From assembly GCA_021739695.1 (NCBI GenBank), contig JAIPBM010000010.1, positions 62,001 to 126,000 of the forward strand: a DNA stretch of 64,000 nt, given 5' to 3'. Positions 43,651 to 53,431 of this stretch are shown piece after piece. Every line of letters begins with the position of its first letter. The stretch's first letter is position 1. Below the pieces are notes generated by a model that saw nothing but the letters and a program-made list of their open reading frames with translations, searched no databases and was not told the origin of the DNA. The translations under genes were made by a program, and so were the position numbers. The DNA comes from Flavobacteriales bacterium (lineage in GTDB: Bacteria > Bacteroidota > Bacteroidia > UBA10329).

Positions 43651-45086
43651 TACAATACAGTTATCTCAGATCTTTCAGAGGGCGACAACGGATTGGATGC
43701 TAATAACTCAATTGGCCAGAGTGTGCCAACGCTTGAGGCGGTCTGGAAAAATAAACGCATAGAAACAACTTGCGCTACGGCATTGAGTATCGTATTTCCA
43801 GGTGTAGAGGTATCAGAAGGAACACTAGTAGCAAGTGTCAACACACCAATATCCAACATTCCAGGTGCACCTATATCAAGAAGTTCAATATGAACCCTTC
43901 CTCCTGACAATTGGTTTTCCCCAACAACTCCTTCCAAGTTAATACCAAATAGGGTGTAGAAATCGGCATCCCAATTACCTGGGGCTCCTATCATGATGTT
44001 CGAAAGAGAAAGTGTGTTTACTGGGCTTGATTCAACCAAATATGTAGTCGAAGGTGCTACTCCACTTCCTGATCCAGAACCTGCCTCTTTCTTCTCAAGA
44101 ATAATGTAGCTGCACGCCTCTTGCCCAGAGTTGTGGTTGATGAGCTTATACTGAATCATGTCCGCGGCTTTTGGATTATCCCAATAGCCTGACTCCAGAT
44201 TGAATTGATACCTGACAGTATTCATTGGATGATCAATAAAAACAGATCCTCTTTCGGAAGGAGTATTGGTATCAACGTCCAATAGCCCAATGTTGGCGAA
44301 CGTCTGATTGTAATCCAACACGTTTATATACTGATCTGGTGGTGTCGGATTGTTAACACTAAGTTCAATGAATTCTGCATGAAAGGATTTAGTAAAGAAG
44401 TCGAAAACGACCTTTGCCTTTGAAACACTTTTTTCACCATCTACCTCAGCTTCGATGGCGTATTCAATTTCTGTTGTTCTACCGACATTAAAATTGGTGC
44501 ATCCTGTAGCAAATTCCACAACCAATTCTGATTGCTTATCAATGTTGATGGCTACACTTTTGAAAATTTTCTCATTGTAATCACCAACCTCAATGATTCG
44601 CACTGAGGCTTGCTTATTAACCCAAGCAAGATCCATTTGCAACGGTGGAAATCCGAACCATCCATCCATATTAAAGTTATCTACAGGAATAGACACACAA
44701 ACATCCTGAGCTTTGAACGCTCCGTGCTCAATCCGTTCAATAAAGATGTTGCCAGTTGATGTTTGGCCTGTGTTCACATCTCGAATGACGTATCGAACGG
44801 TATCTGTAGCCCCCTCGTTAGACCAAAGCTCAAACTCATCGGTCCAAGCTTTTTCTGAATCAAATGTTTTGTAGATGATTCTCCGTTTGTCGTATGTGAT
44901 GAAGACTCCTTCGGTTTTCATCGACATGCGAGATTCAACGGCCACTACCTCAAAACAGCATAGCCCGTCATAATAAACATCTAGGTCTATTACGATCTGA
45001 CCCTTCTCTAATGGGAAATAAGACTTAATGGTAATATCCTTAGCCACCAATTGGCCTTCTTCGTATAGTGTTTCGTCTGTTATCAT
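43650..45086 (-). CDS. 478-residue beta-rich protein of unknown function
   Basis: No signal peptide or membrane segment is seen. The first 320 residues look like two or three beta-sandwich modules (KDITIKSYFPLEKGQIVIDL, TVRYVIRDVNTG and YINVLDYNQTFANIG mark strand-rich parts). A GSGSGSG linker at about 333-340 connects them to a C-terminal module with two DIGAPG-like repeats (IGAPGNWDADF and IGAPGMLDIG). Such modularity suggests a structural or adhesive component. It is not recognised. It overlaps the GT9 gene by one base. Confidence 0.75.
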   Translation of the reverse strand: MITDETLYEEGQLVAKDITIKSYFPLEKGQIVIDLDVYYDGLCCFEVVAVESRMSMKTEGVFITYDKRRIIYKTFDSEKAWTDEFELWSNEGATDTVRYVIRDVNTGQTSTGNIFIERIEHGAFKAQDVCVSIPVDNFNMDGWFGFPPLQMDLAWVNKQASVRIIEVGDYNEKIFKSVAINIDKQSELVVEFATGCTNFNVGRTTEIEYAIEAEVDGEKSVSKAKVVFDFFTKSFHAEFIELSVNNPTPPDQYINVLDYNQTFANIGLLDVDTNTPSERGSVFIDHPMNTVRYQFNLESGYWDNPKAADMIQYKLINHNSGQEACSYIILEKKEAGSGSGSGVAPSTTYLVESSPVNTLSLSNIMIGAPGNWDADFYTLFGINLEGVVGENQLSGGRVHIELLDIGAPGMLDIGVLTLATSVPSDTSTPGNTILNAVAQVVSMRLFFQTASSVGTLWPIELLASNPLSPSERSEITVL

Positions 45087-45139
45087 GGCTACTTTGTTCT
45101 GTGATTATCGTTGAGTTCAATTATTTTGTGCCTTCCGAA

Positions 45140-45826
45140 CTATTCATATTGCGCTAAAAAATCTTTCACTTTCGGATTAGCAGCTAAATCAAAAGCCGTT
45201 TTACCGTCATGATTTTTAATATCGGTTCGTGCTCCATGAGTGATTAGAAATTGTAGAATGGATACAAGTTCAACTGACGTTTCTTGCGACTTGCATTTGG
45301 AATGAAGCATCAGCAAAGTATTGCCATCATCGTCTTGCCAGTTAAAGTCATACCCTGCTTTAACAAGTTGGGTATAGCGTTTAAAAGTGTCACTAACAAA
45401 TCTATCCAAGCATTCACGTGCTTCAATCGAAACATGACATCCATGATTAACCATTAATTCAATCAGTTCGCTGTCCCCAGTTGCCACGAAACTCTCCAAC
45501 ATGTCATTCTTAGTGGTTTGGGGAATATCGTATTTCAAATAGTATACTATCATTTCATAGGACCTTGACGAGGATACCATGTTATGGAGTTCCAGCCAAA
45601 ATCCAAGACTCTTACCTACCCTCGTATCATAGCATTTCCAACCGGGGTCACCGCCATTTTCAAGGTGGCTTTTAAGCACTTCAATACTCCCGGATTCGAT
45701 TTGCAACATCGTTTTTTTGTCCTCTCTACTACAACTACAGCAAACAGTGTTTAAAACAAGCTCACAACCGCTCAGGCAAATTAAGCAGGCCACTAGGATT
45801 AGAATGAATTTACCACGAAGTATCAT
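45140..45826 (-). CDS. Ankyrin-repeat lipoprotein
   Basis: 228 residues from the ATG at 45824-45826, which overlaps the upstream stop (ATGA). The lipoprotein signal ends in LSGC (about residue 20); several more cysteines follow (CCSC). The remainder contains four to five ankyrin-like repeats (SGSIEVLKSHLENGGDP, TGDSELIELMVNHGCHV, DDDGNTLLMLHSKC, VSILQFLITHGARTDIKNHD). Ankyrin lipoproteins next to toxic effectors often serve as immunity proteins, and the adjacent HET-C-like gene would be the obvious partner; this is inference from context. Confidence 0.8.
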   Translation of the reverse strand: MILRGKFILILVACLICLSGCELVLNTVCCSCSREDKKTMLQIESGSIEVLKSHLENGGDPGWKCYDTRVGKSLGFWLELHNMVSSSRSYEMIVYYLKYDIPQTTKNDMLESFVATGDSELIELMVNHGCHVSIEARECLDRFVSDTFKRYTQLVKAGYDFNWQDDDGNTLLMLHSKCKSQETSVELVSILQFLITHGARTDIKNHDGKTAFDLAANPKVKDFLAQYE

Positions 45827-47868
45827 TGCCCGAATATTTTCACATCGTCCCACCAATCTGAGATGCCCTTCCAACTCTTGTTAAAATACTTATTCAAATC
45901 TTCGTACAACTCAATTGTTCTGTTGTAATAGTGCTCAGTTCTTGTTGCTGTTTCAGAATTTGCGATGGCATCGGGATTCGCCTTTGCCCATTCAGCAACC
46001 ATGCTATCCATCCAATCAACCTCGGATGGGTGTGCAAAATACTTTGTTTCAGCAAGAGTGCACAGTTCTTCAGCGTTAAACTGCTTCGTCTCCCAAATAG
46101 ATTTCATCACAATGCCAACTTCTCTTACCGCTTCAATTGCCAGCAAGCCTGCCAGCGGATTAAGTCTGTGATCCGGTTCATCCTTCGCAACTTGAGTATG
46201 CGTTGGATCTGTACCGAAATCTACCACCCCCTGAATTTCTTTGATTGCTTCAGGAGAAACGGGCTTGGCAATCATCATGATTAAACCATTAAATGGTATG
46301 GCCACATTCTCTCCCGTATTGTGCATCACCTCGAAAGTCTTTTCTAATTCATCGTCTACTTCACCATCCTCTGCTGATTCTATAACGTCATCTCTCAGAT
46401 TCAGATACTGCATCAGCATGTCTTTGGCCTTGCCAGGTTCAAACGGTACATCAGCAATTCTGGCCGACAGTGGCCGATCGTCACCCTCATCTGGGGAAAT
46501 TATATCCCAAATTCTACCAACAACTCCTGAATCTTCAAGTCCTTTCTCCTTCTTATATTCCAGTTCCTTCCTTGCCAAGTCCTCAAGCACAATCTCTGCA
46601 AAACGTTCGCCAAAGGTTCTCTGACGAACTTTCATAGCTGTATATGGAGTTTTGGTAGTTGGAAAAAGCTCCTCCTCTAGTTTTGGCGCAATACTCGCTA
46701 TCGTGTCCCAAGAACCAAATGAACCTGTTACCAAAGGAATTCGTTTCGCCTTCTCCTTTCCATCAACCATATTCATAACCTCATCTGGTAGTCCTTTAAC
46801 CCACGGGAACACATTAATTGTACCTCTAATTTTTTTGCCTTCCCGATTCAAATTATCGTCTTCATTAATGCCAGATGGGCTTACCTGAGAATCTACTTTG
46901 ATTAATGCTATTTCTACGAAATTGCTATGCGCAAAGTAATCCTCAAGAACGTGAAGGGCAGCACCAAAATACCTTAATCTATCTCGCTTATTCTGTGCAT
47001 TAGCAGCTAAGAAGATTTGATCTTGAAAATATGTAAAAGAACTTGGTCTAGGGTCACGAAGCTTGGCACTCGGTTGATACTGGTCGGTATTCGCGGGATC
47101 ATCGTAGCCCTTGACAAAGGGCTTTATCTGGAAACTCTTATTGAGATTTACCTGACGTGATTTTGGATCATCCCCTGCGTACAGCTTTATATACTTAGGC
47201 TCGCCTTTTGAATTCAGATAATTGAACCCGATTGGCTCCTTCAAGCTTGTGTCTGAAAATGGCGTATGGTCAATTAGATTATCAGGGTTGTCTATGTGTT
47301 CTTCGGGTCTATAAATCCCTAGCATGTCCAAACTCAGCCTGCCGTAAGTAGCAACAAACTCATCATGGTAAGAATTGTAAGCCGGTTTAAGTCGCTGCCC
47401 CTTTTGGCGTTTTCGATTGTAAACAAATTCCTTGGCCGCCAAGAGCTCTAAAACTTTGACCCAGGTACTAACGCTTAGCTTTTGATGCATTAGTGGGATT
47501 AGATTCATCACTTCAAGAGCAGCGCGATTATCTTTTAATAACCTGTACTTACCAAGTAAAAAGTCTCTATCTACTTTTCCAAACCCTACCATGAGTGGGA
47601 CAAGTACCTGTGAATAATCTCTCAACCAATTCCCATAGTAAATCATAAATATCTCATCCTCGGAAAACACCTTCGTTAGAGCGATTGCTTCAATATCACC
47701 ATGCGCCACGGAATTCGGATACTCCTTCTTATCGACATTCCCTGCTCCAAATGGTGGAAGTGCAGCCGAAAACAAAGGTTTCCAAGCGCGCCTGCTTTTG
47801 ATGCTGCTAGCATTCAACCCAATTGAATTAAGCACAAACCCCATCATATTTTCATGGGTAACTTTCAT
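45823..47868 (-). CDS. HET-C-like protein, putative effector
   Basis: 681 residues. It carries the HET-C signature arrangement: YYGNWLRDYSQVLVPLMVG (about 73-91), then AALHVLEDYFAHSNFVEIAL (about 299-318), whose His, Asp and Glu residues resemble the metal site of zinc-dependent phospholipase C/P1-nuclease folds. HET-C was first described in fungal heterokaryon incompatibility; bacterial homologues are usually predicted to be toxins. No signal peptide is present, so export would need a secretion system or partner. Couplings of 1 bp upstream and 4 bp downstream tie it to a 165-residue protein and an ankyrin lipoprotein. Confidence 0.8.
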   Translation of the reverse strand: MKVTHENMMGFVLNSIGLNASSIKSRRAWKPLFSAALPPFGAGNVDKKEYPNSVAHGDIEAIALTKVFSEDEIFMIYYGNWLRDYSQVLVPLMVGFGKVDRDFLLGKYRLLKDNRAALEVMNLIPLMHQKLSVSTWVKVLELLAAKEFVYNRKRQKGQRLKPAYNSYHDEFVATYGRLSLDMLGIYRPEEHIDNPDNLIDHTPFSDTSLKEPIGFNYLNSKGEPKYIKLYAGDDPKSRQVNLNKSFQIKPFVKGYDDPANTDQYQPSAKLRDPRPSSFTYFQDQIFLAANAQNKRDRLRYFGAALHVLEDYFAHSNFVEIALIKVDSQVSPSGINEDDNLNREGKKIRGTINVFPWVKGLPDEVMNMVDGKEKAKRIPLVTGSFGSWDTIASIAPKLEEELFPTTKTPYTAMKVRQRTFGERFAEIVLEDLARKELEYKKEKGLEDSGVVGRIWDIISPDEGDDRPLSARIADVPFEPGKAKDMLMQYLNLRDDVIESAEDGEVDDELEKTFEVMHNTGENVAIPFNGLIMMIAKPVSPEAIKEIQGVVDFGTDPTHTQVAKDEPDHRLNPLAGLLAIEAVREVGIVMKSIWETKQFNAEELCTLAETKYFAHPSEVDWMDSMVAEWAKANPDAIANSETATRTEHYYNRTIELYEDLNKYFNKSWKGISDWWDDVKIFGQ

Positions 47869-48365
47869 TATGCCGCTTGCTTCTTGATATCACTTACAAA
47901 ATACTTCTGTACACCATCAATGGGTGACTTGTAGGTCTTCGCCTCCAATGCATTCGCGTTTAGTTTCTGCTCTCTCAACCACTTTTTAAACACACTTCCA
48001 AAACGATACGTTATTTCCACTGCCTCGTCTTGCATTAATTCCATAAAAACCAATATTTCATCTTCAGAAGCCCTTACTGTGTTCTTCATAGTCTCTGCCA
48101 ATACTCCTTTAGGATAGGTGAACACAATTAGCGTAGTCAGTTTGCCAGAACTATCCAGCGACAGAGAGGCCGCCTTAACCGCCTCGACCGTGGGGAACAA
48201 ATTCGCTCCATCATACACCCAAAGAGCTGTTTTACCTTTTATCAACTTAGCCTTTGGTAAAAAGGTGTCTGCAAACTGATGTGGATAATACATACGCCAA
48301 TCCTTACGCAGAACCGGGTGCGGTGCGTTGGCCTCAATCAATATGTCAAATTCCTCTTGGGTCAT
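47868..48365 (-). CDS. Small protein coupled to the HET-C-like gene
   Basis: 165 residues, soluble, no signal peptide. Features are TALWVYDGANLFPTVEAVKAAS, LTTLIVFTYPKGVLAETMKNT and a basic C-terminal helix FKKWLREQKLNANALEAK. I do not recognise the family. Its stop and the HET-C-like start share one base (TAATG), so the two are probably made together; a chaperone, adaptor or immunity role would fit that arrangement. Confidence 0.75.
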   Translation of the reverse strand: MTQEEFDILIEANAPHPVLRKDWRMYYPHQFADTFLPKAKLIKGKTALWVYDGANLFPTVEAVKAASLSLDSSGKLTTLIVFTYPKGVLAETMKNTVRASEDEILVFMELMQDEAVEITYRFGSVFKKWLREQKLNANALEAKTYKSPIDGVQKYFVSDIKKQAA

Positions 48366-48388
48366 TTGAACGGTTTTACGCTGAGTTT

Positions 48389-48937
48389 TCAGCTCATGTA
48401 TAGGTAATCGCGTTCGCCTTTGTAATGACCAGTGATAGTTTTGCCATCTGACATGGAAAGCGTGTAATCCAATGTGTATTCGCTGCCGTCAATGCTAATT
48501 TCCAAGCTGCCACCAACCACGTGCGGTGACGGGTCAGAAGTCAAAGTGGAGTAGTCAAAATTTATCCAAAAACTTTCTGTGTCGCCCCAGATTGTACCAG
48601 GAGTGGTTGCGGACTGGCTAAATGTATAAGTTCCGGCACCTGGTGTATTTCCGTCCTGATAGGTCACAGCATTCAGTCTTAGCATGGTGAAAAGCCCTCC
48701 GGTCACCTGTTGGTCGGTACCATTCCAACCTGTTCCTGTGGACAGTTCAATCCTAAGGTCGTAATCGCTTTGCTGGAACATGTAAACCCCAAATAGCTCT
48801 GCGTCATAGAATGTGCCGTCATATGTGAAGCCATTTGGGGTGTCATCGTTGTCGTCATCATCGCTGTCCTGATTGCATCCGTTCAGAAAGAGACCTCCGA
48901 CTGCGAAGAGCCCAATTAGCAAAATGTTATTTTTCAT
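48389..48937 (-). CDS. Lipoprotein with an acidic linker and beta-barrel-like domain
   Basis: 182 residues. Lipobox LNGC at about residue 18-21, then an acidic linker (QDSDDDDNDD) and a beta-rich domain (FTYDGTFYDAELFGVYMF, TYTFSQSATTPGTIW, GSLEISIDGSEYTLDYTLSM). The acidic tail behind the cysteine is typical of surface-directed lipoproteins in Bacteroidota. Function is unknown. It sits between the 1469-residue gene and the HET-C-coupled genes, on the same strand. Confidence 0.8.
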   Translation of the reverse strand: MKNNILLIGLFAVGGLFLNGCNQDSDDDDNDDTPNGFTYDGTFYDAELFGVYMFQQSDYDLRIELSTGTGWNGTDQQVTGGLFTMLRLNAVTYQDGNTPGAGTYTFSQSATTPGTIWGDTESFWINFDYSTLTSDPSPHVVGGSLEISIDGSEYTLDYTLSMSDGKTITGHYKGERDYLYMS

Positions 48938-49021
48938 GATTAAATTGATTTAGGTTAACTTTTTTAAAGTTCGTATTAATATTTTGGTGCTACACATCAA
49001 GAGCTTTTATACATCCATTTT

Positions 49022-52000
49022 TTAATCGTTGCCCAGTAAACCTTCTTTCCTCATTCTTCTCACTCCATGTGTCAAGAACGAGAGGTAAGACATTCGCATT
49101 ACAGTAACTTCCATCCCTGAAGTGTTAATGGCAACACCCACAAACTGGTTTCGGTATGTATTGATGAAATGCGAATCAATCATATCCTCATAGGCTAACT
49201 CGGCAGGTTTTACCTTCCCATCAGCGGCTGGAATCATCACATGATTCGTGAGCTGCGTAAGATCTGCTCCGGAGGTTATGTCCAGCTCATATCCACTATT
49301 GAACAGTTCATGAGATACTGAGAAAGCACTTTCAAGAGTGTATGTCTCGACCAGCTCGCTGCTGATGATGGCGTTATCTCCATCTATTCCAAGGAGTTTT
49401 CCGAGGGGGAAGCCAACAGGCGCAGCCGGAGATGCTGGTTGAGAAGTTACTACCACTTCCAGACTGAAGTCTGGCCAATCTGATAACTTAACCTCTGACG
49501 AAAGCATGGCTATTTCTTCCAACACCAATTCATCATCAACAATAGACGTTGTGAAATTTGCACTCAGCGTGGCATCAGCATCAATGTAATCCTTAATCAA
49601 GTTCAATTCTGCAAGTGGGTCAGCAGGTGTTACCATACCTCTCCAATCAATCCTGTTAAAATAAACCTGAATTCCCCCAGTTTCTATATCTATTGCTGAA
49701 TCATCGATGAGGTCGGCCAAATCCGTCAGCTTAATAATGTAATTGCCGAGTTGTTCTGGAAGTGGGTCTGCCAACTGTGAAACCTTGGCTAAGCCATCTC
49801 CATCGTTCATTACCAGTTTACCGACATCATTAGAGGATAAATCTCCGTGCTTTGGGAATAGGAAGCTGCTCTTGGAAGAACTGGTAGATGTTCCTCCGGA
49901 TCCAGATTCACCCAAACCTGCAAGCACATTATTCCCTGTTCCAATCGCAGTACCTTCCAATGATGAACAACCACTGCAGTCACAGCCATCACAATGAACT
50001 TCAGTGCCATCTTCGCATAGATGACATGGCAGGCCATTGGCATTCAGCGGAGCACTATTGGTTTGAATAATGGTAAGTGCTGTCGGAACTCGCGATTGCC
50101 AGCATGATTCTGGACAAAGCTGATCTGTTCCAACAATATACGGTCCAATCTCAAGATCCACTTTTATACTCTCATAAGCCTTCTCTATTTCAGGAAGTAC
50201 TTCGAATGTGTTCACATTCCAAATGAGACCAGATTCCATGAAATACAGTACTTGAAACTCATAACCTGCCTTAATCGGAAGCGTGACCTTGGCCATCCCA
50301 CTTTGCAGAAATGCCTCAAATAGGGGGTCAGAACTGCTTTTTTGTTTGATCAGACTTTCCCATTCACATACACTTGCCCAATAGTAGGGGAGGAATTTAT
50401 AGGAGAAAATGTCCCAGTCAAAGGCATCTTCCATAAACTTAACGTAAGTGGCATGACGGTTCAGGCAGTTTTTAGCTGTGTTTAATTTCCACCTGCAATC
50501 TTCTTGGTCATAATGGGAGAGCCCCATGGCATCTAATTGAGTGATGTCTGAGAATGGTTCTAGCATCATTTCTATACACAAGCGCTTAAGCTCGCGTTGC
50601 TCAATAGCTCTTCCAATACCTGGATTGTAGCGGAAATCGGTAGGTTCGGTATCTGTGGGCACAACATTGGCTGCGGCCACAGCATTGTTGTAGTCATCCA
50701 GTTTTTTGTAGTAGGCATTGAGGATGGAAATGTATGTCTCCCTTTGCCAAGCCTCATACAATTCAGGAATTCTTTCACATTTTCCGATAACATTAATCGA
50801 GAAAGATGATATGTCTCTATTAACAACCGTCACACCTAATTTTCCAGTTATGGCTACATTTAAATTTGTATAGTTGTTCATCAAAGTATTCGTGCCACGA
50901 AGGCCGCCACTTTCCCAAATATCCTTGTTCGCTATCGTTACATAGGCCCAAGCTCCTGATGCTGATGATCCGTAGTAAATGTGAGAGTAGTTATACCGAG
51001 CAGCAACACACGCATATCCATCAGGTATTGTAAGCTCAAAACTGTCAGCACCTGTTCTGGGGTCTGTTGTTCCAGTGCTCCCTGGATTTCCCGAAAAAAC
51101 CCCTTCGACTTCAATTTCTGATACTAAGGGTGGTTCAACATCAGCTCCATATTCTGCAGCTAAATCCGCATAGTTGTCCTCAGTTATCTGATTCCAACTG
51201 AATTCGGTCAGGTTTCCTGGGGTATCTTCATCTGGATCACCAATTCTAAAATCGAACTCGGACAGGTCACGAGGTTTTCTTATCTCTGGCGTGTTCGGGT
51301 CAGGGTTTTTGACAGTCATCCAACTTTTGAAGTTCTTTGATGGTTCTGGAACCATGAACTCATAGAGCAACCGTTTACCATAGTTATACAGCTTATTCTC
51401 GTAGATTTTATCTACCCATCTGTAGATTCCCGTAACATGCTTTTCTCCAGCACGGTTGTCAAAACCATGTGTATTTGTTTCCTCAAACTCACGCAACATT
51501 CTAGAAGTTCGCTTGCTTGTGGTTTTAGTGACAATGCGCTCAAGTGCCCGTTGTGTAATCTCTTGGGCAAATGTCTCTGACTGACTGAAATTATTTGTCG
51601 ATGACGAGCCACTTGTCCAAGAAGAATCTGTACTAAAGCTCACACCTAGCGAAAACATGTCTGAAGGCTTGAATTCAGTCTCAATTCCGGCCGAGATTGA
51701 AGTTTCTTGCGATTGTTCCTCCTGCTGCATCTGAGAAATCTCAGTTTGCATTTCATACCTATCCGTTGTGGTGGTATCTGTTAGGTTTTCCACTTCCTTC
51801 TCCGTAGTATCTTCCTGAACTATCTCCGAACGGGTAAGATTTCTTGTTACCTTCTCACGATACTCGCGAGCCATGATGTTTTCGATATGAGAAACTTCGC
51901 CAGCCACGTAACAGCAGGTTTGCTGTTCCACCTTTTTGTACTCCAAAACACCGAGTCGTTTTACACCGTTCAGTTTTTTGTCTTCGCAAAGCTTTACCAG

Positions 52001-53431
52001 ATCACCAAGGAACACCATTTCCAAGTCGGTGCTGAATCTTTCGAAAAGCTGTTTTTCTGGGGTGTAATCCAGAAAATCCATCGACTTCGGCTCAGGGTCT
52101 TCTTCTAAAACGAATGAAAAGGAAAGACTGAATCCTTCATCATTAACCTGTAATCCATCCTTAAACAGCAAAAATGAAACATGGTCTGATGACCTATAAA
52201 ATGGTTCGTTCGAACTGAATTCCGCATCTCCTAATGTGGGATGGGATGTATTCAAGCTCACAGAGACCAAGGCTTTCTCAGGGTTCGTAAAATGCTGTGT
52301 CAAAATCAACCGCACTTTCCCATCAGTACCTGAGATCTTCTCAGATGACATTACGAACGTATTATTCTGAATTGTATTTGGCTCCGTGAGGACCACTCCT
52401 TTGAATAGAACTTGCCGCGGCAACTTTCGCTTATTCTTAGAAAGTACCCCGAATTTCTTCGCCTTCTCGGCTCTTAATGCTTTTAATACCTGATCAAACG
52501 ACTCTAAAGAATCGAAACAAACAAGACTTTCAATCAGTTGTTTTGAATCATCCTTAATGTACTTATCTGCCAACTTGGATAGATCAATATTTACCTTGCC
52601 CTGACTAGAATCTGTTCTTGGGGTGGCAGTTGATACATACTTTCCACCGTTACCCTTGGAGCCAAGTAATTCTGCGGTTTCTCGATACGCTTTAGAGTAT
52701 GCCTCCTCAGCACATTTAACTTCAGAAATTGCCTTTTCAATGAGACTAATTTTGAACCGAGCCCGATCCGAGTTGTTCTTACGAATTAAGAAGTCTTTTG
52801 TCCTAGCACTCAACCCAACTTTGCCCAATGTTGGTTCTGGTATTTCCCTGGAGATCAATTTTCCTGGAATTTCCACATTCGCTCCAGCCAGACGATACAG
52901 TCGATTAAAATTCCGCTGCTTTTGCTTGTCAGACGGGATACCAGCAGCCACTTGGGCATTATATTCTAATAGAAAAGCATTTGCTCTCAACATTCTCACC
53001 AAGGCATTTGCCACGACTGCCGAACGGGTTGTAACCGCTTGAAAATACAGGTTGTCCCAAATCAAATCAAGATTAGGCTGTGACAACTCTGAAAGTCCTG
53101 TTGTCCTGTCTACCAATGTTTCACTGGTGGTTTTTGAGTTGAACAGCTTAATGAAGCTACCAAATTCGTATAAATCTGAATCAATGGCGATGACCTCTTT
53201 ACCAGTCGCGAAAGGAGAAAACGTATCGATTACCCCTTGTAATGCCTCATCCCTCTCCCCAATACTGGCCGCTCCTTCAATTGCATCTAAAAAATCGCTT
53301 GCTGCTGTGTTTCCATTGGTGATTGTCGATACTTGATCATCCGGCTCCGGTTCTCGAGTTGTTGGGTCATAGATGTTTGAGAACCTGAATAAGGTTACCG
53401 CTTCGGTTTCTTTTGATCTTACTTCTGCCAT
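49022..53431 (-). CDS. 1469-residue multidomain protein of unknown function
   Basis: Largest gene of the island and first of its minus-strand block; no signal peptide. The N-terminal 340 residues are mainly helical; about 345-450 is a beta-sandwich; CCYVAGEVSHIENIMAREY (about 509) leads into a Thr/Glu/Gln-rich, coiled-coil-like stretch (about 530-600), then a Ser-rich part and GIYRWVDKIYENKLYNYGKR (about 667). A cysteine-rich patch with CHLC and HCDGCDCSGC (about 1134-1155) may bind zinc, and a Gly/Ser linker precedes a C-terminal module (about 1180-1469). It could be a large scaffold, needle or toxin-delivery polypeptide; I do not recognise it. Confidence 0.8.
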   Translation of the reverse strand: MAEVRSKETEAVTLFRFSNIYDPTTREPEPDDQVSTITNGNTAASDFLDAIEGAASIGERDEALQGVIDTFSPFATGKEVIAIDSDLYEFGSFIKLFNSKTTSETLVDRTTGLSELSQPNLDLIWDNLYFQAVTTRSAVVANALVRMLRANAFLLEYNAQVAAGIPSDKQKQRNFNRLYRLAGANVEIPGKLISREIPEPTLGKVGLSARTKDFLIRKNNSDRARFKISLIEKAISEVKCAEEAYSKAYRETAELLGSKGNGGKYVSTATPRTDSSQGKVNIDLSKLADKYIKDDSKQLIESLVCFDSLESFDQVLKALRAEKAKKFGVLSKNKRKLPRQVLFKGVVLTEPNTIQNNTFVMSSEKISGTDGKVRLILTQHFTNPEKALVSVSLNTSHPTLGDAEFSSNEPFYRSSDHVSFLLFKDGLQVNDEGFSLSFSFVLEEDPEPKSMDFLDYTPEKQLFERFSTDLEMVFLGDLVKLCEDKKLNGVKRLGVLEYKKVEQQTCCYVAGEVSHIENIMAREYREKVTRNLTRSEIVQEDTTEKEVENLTDTTTTDRYEMQTEISQMQQEEQSQETSISAGIETEFKPSDMFSLGVSFSTDSSWTSGSSSTNNFSQSETFAQEITQRALERIVTKTTSKRTSRMLREFEETNTHGFDNRAGEKHVTGIYRWVDKIYENKLYNYGKRLLYEFMVPEPSKNFKSWMTVKNPDPNTPEIRKPRDLSEFDFRIGDPDEDTPGNLTEFSWNQITEDNYADLAAEYGADVEPPLVSEIEVEGVFSGNPGSTGTTDPRTGADSFELTIPDGYACVAARYNYSHIYYGSSASGAWAYVTIANKDIWESGGLRGTNTLMNNYTNLNVAITGKLGVTVVNRDISSFSINVIGKCERIPELYEAWQRETYISILNAYYKKLDDYNNAVAAANVVPTDTEPTDFRYNPGIGRAIEQRELKRLCIEMMLEPFSDITQLDAMGLSHYDQEDCRWKLNTAKNCLNRHATYVKFMEDAFDWDIFSYKFLPYYWASVCEWESLIKQKSSSDPLFEAFLQSGMAKVTLPIKAGYEFQVLYFMESGLIWNVNTFEVLPEIEKAYESIKVDLEIGPYIVGTDQLCPESCWQSRVPTALTIIQTNSAPLNANGLPCHLCEDGTEVHCDGCDCSGCSSLEGTAIGTGNNVLAGLGESGSGGTSTSSSKSSFLFPKHGDLSSNDVGKLVMNDGDGLAKVSQLADPLPEQLGNYIIKLTDLADLIDDSAIDIETGGIQVYFNRIDWRGMVTPADPLAELNLIKDYIDADATLSANFTTSIVDDELVLEEIAMLSSEVKLSDWPDFSLEVVVTSQPASPAAPVGFPLGKLLGIDGDNAIISSELVETYTLESAFSVSHELFNSGYELDITSGADLTQLTNHVMIPAADGKVKPAELAYEDMIDSHFINTYRNQFVGVAINTSGMEVTVMRMSYLSFLTHGVRRMRKEGLLGND

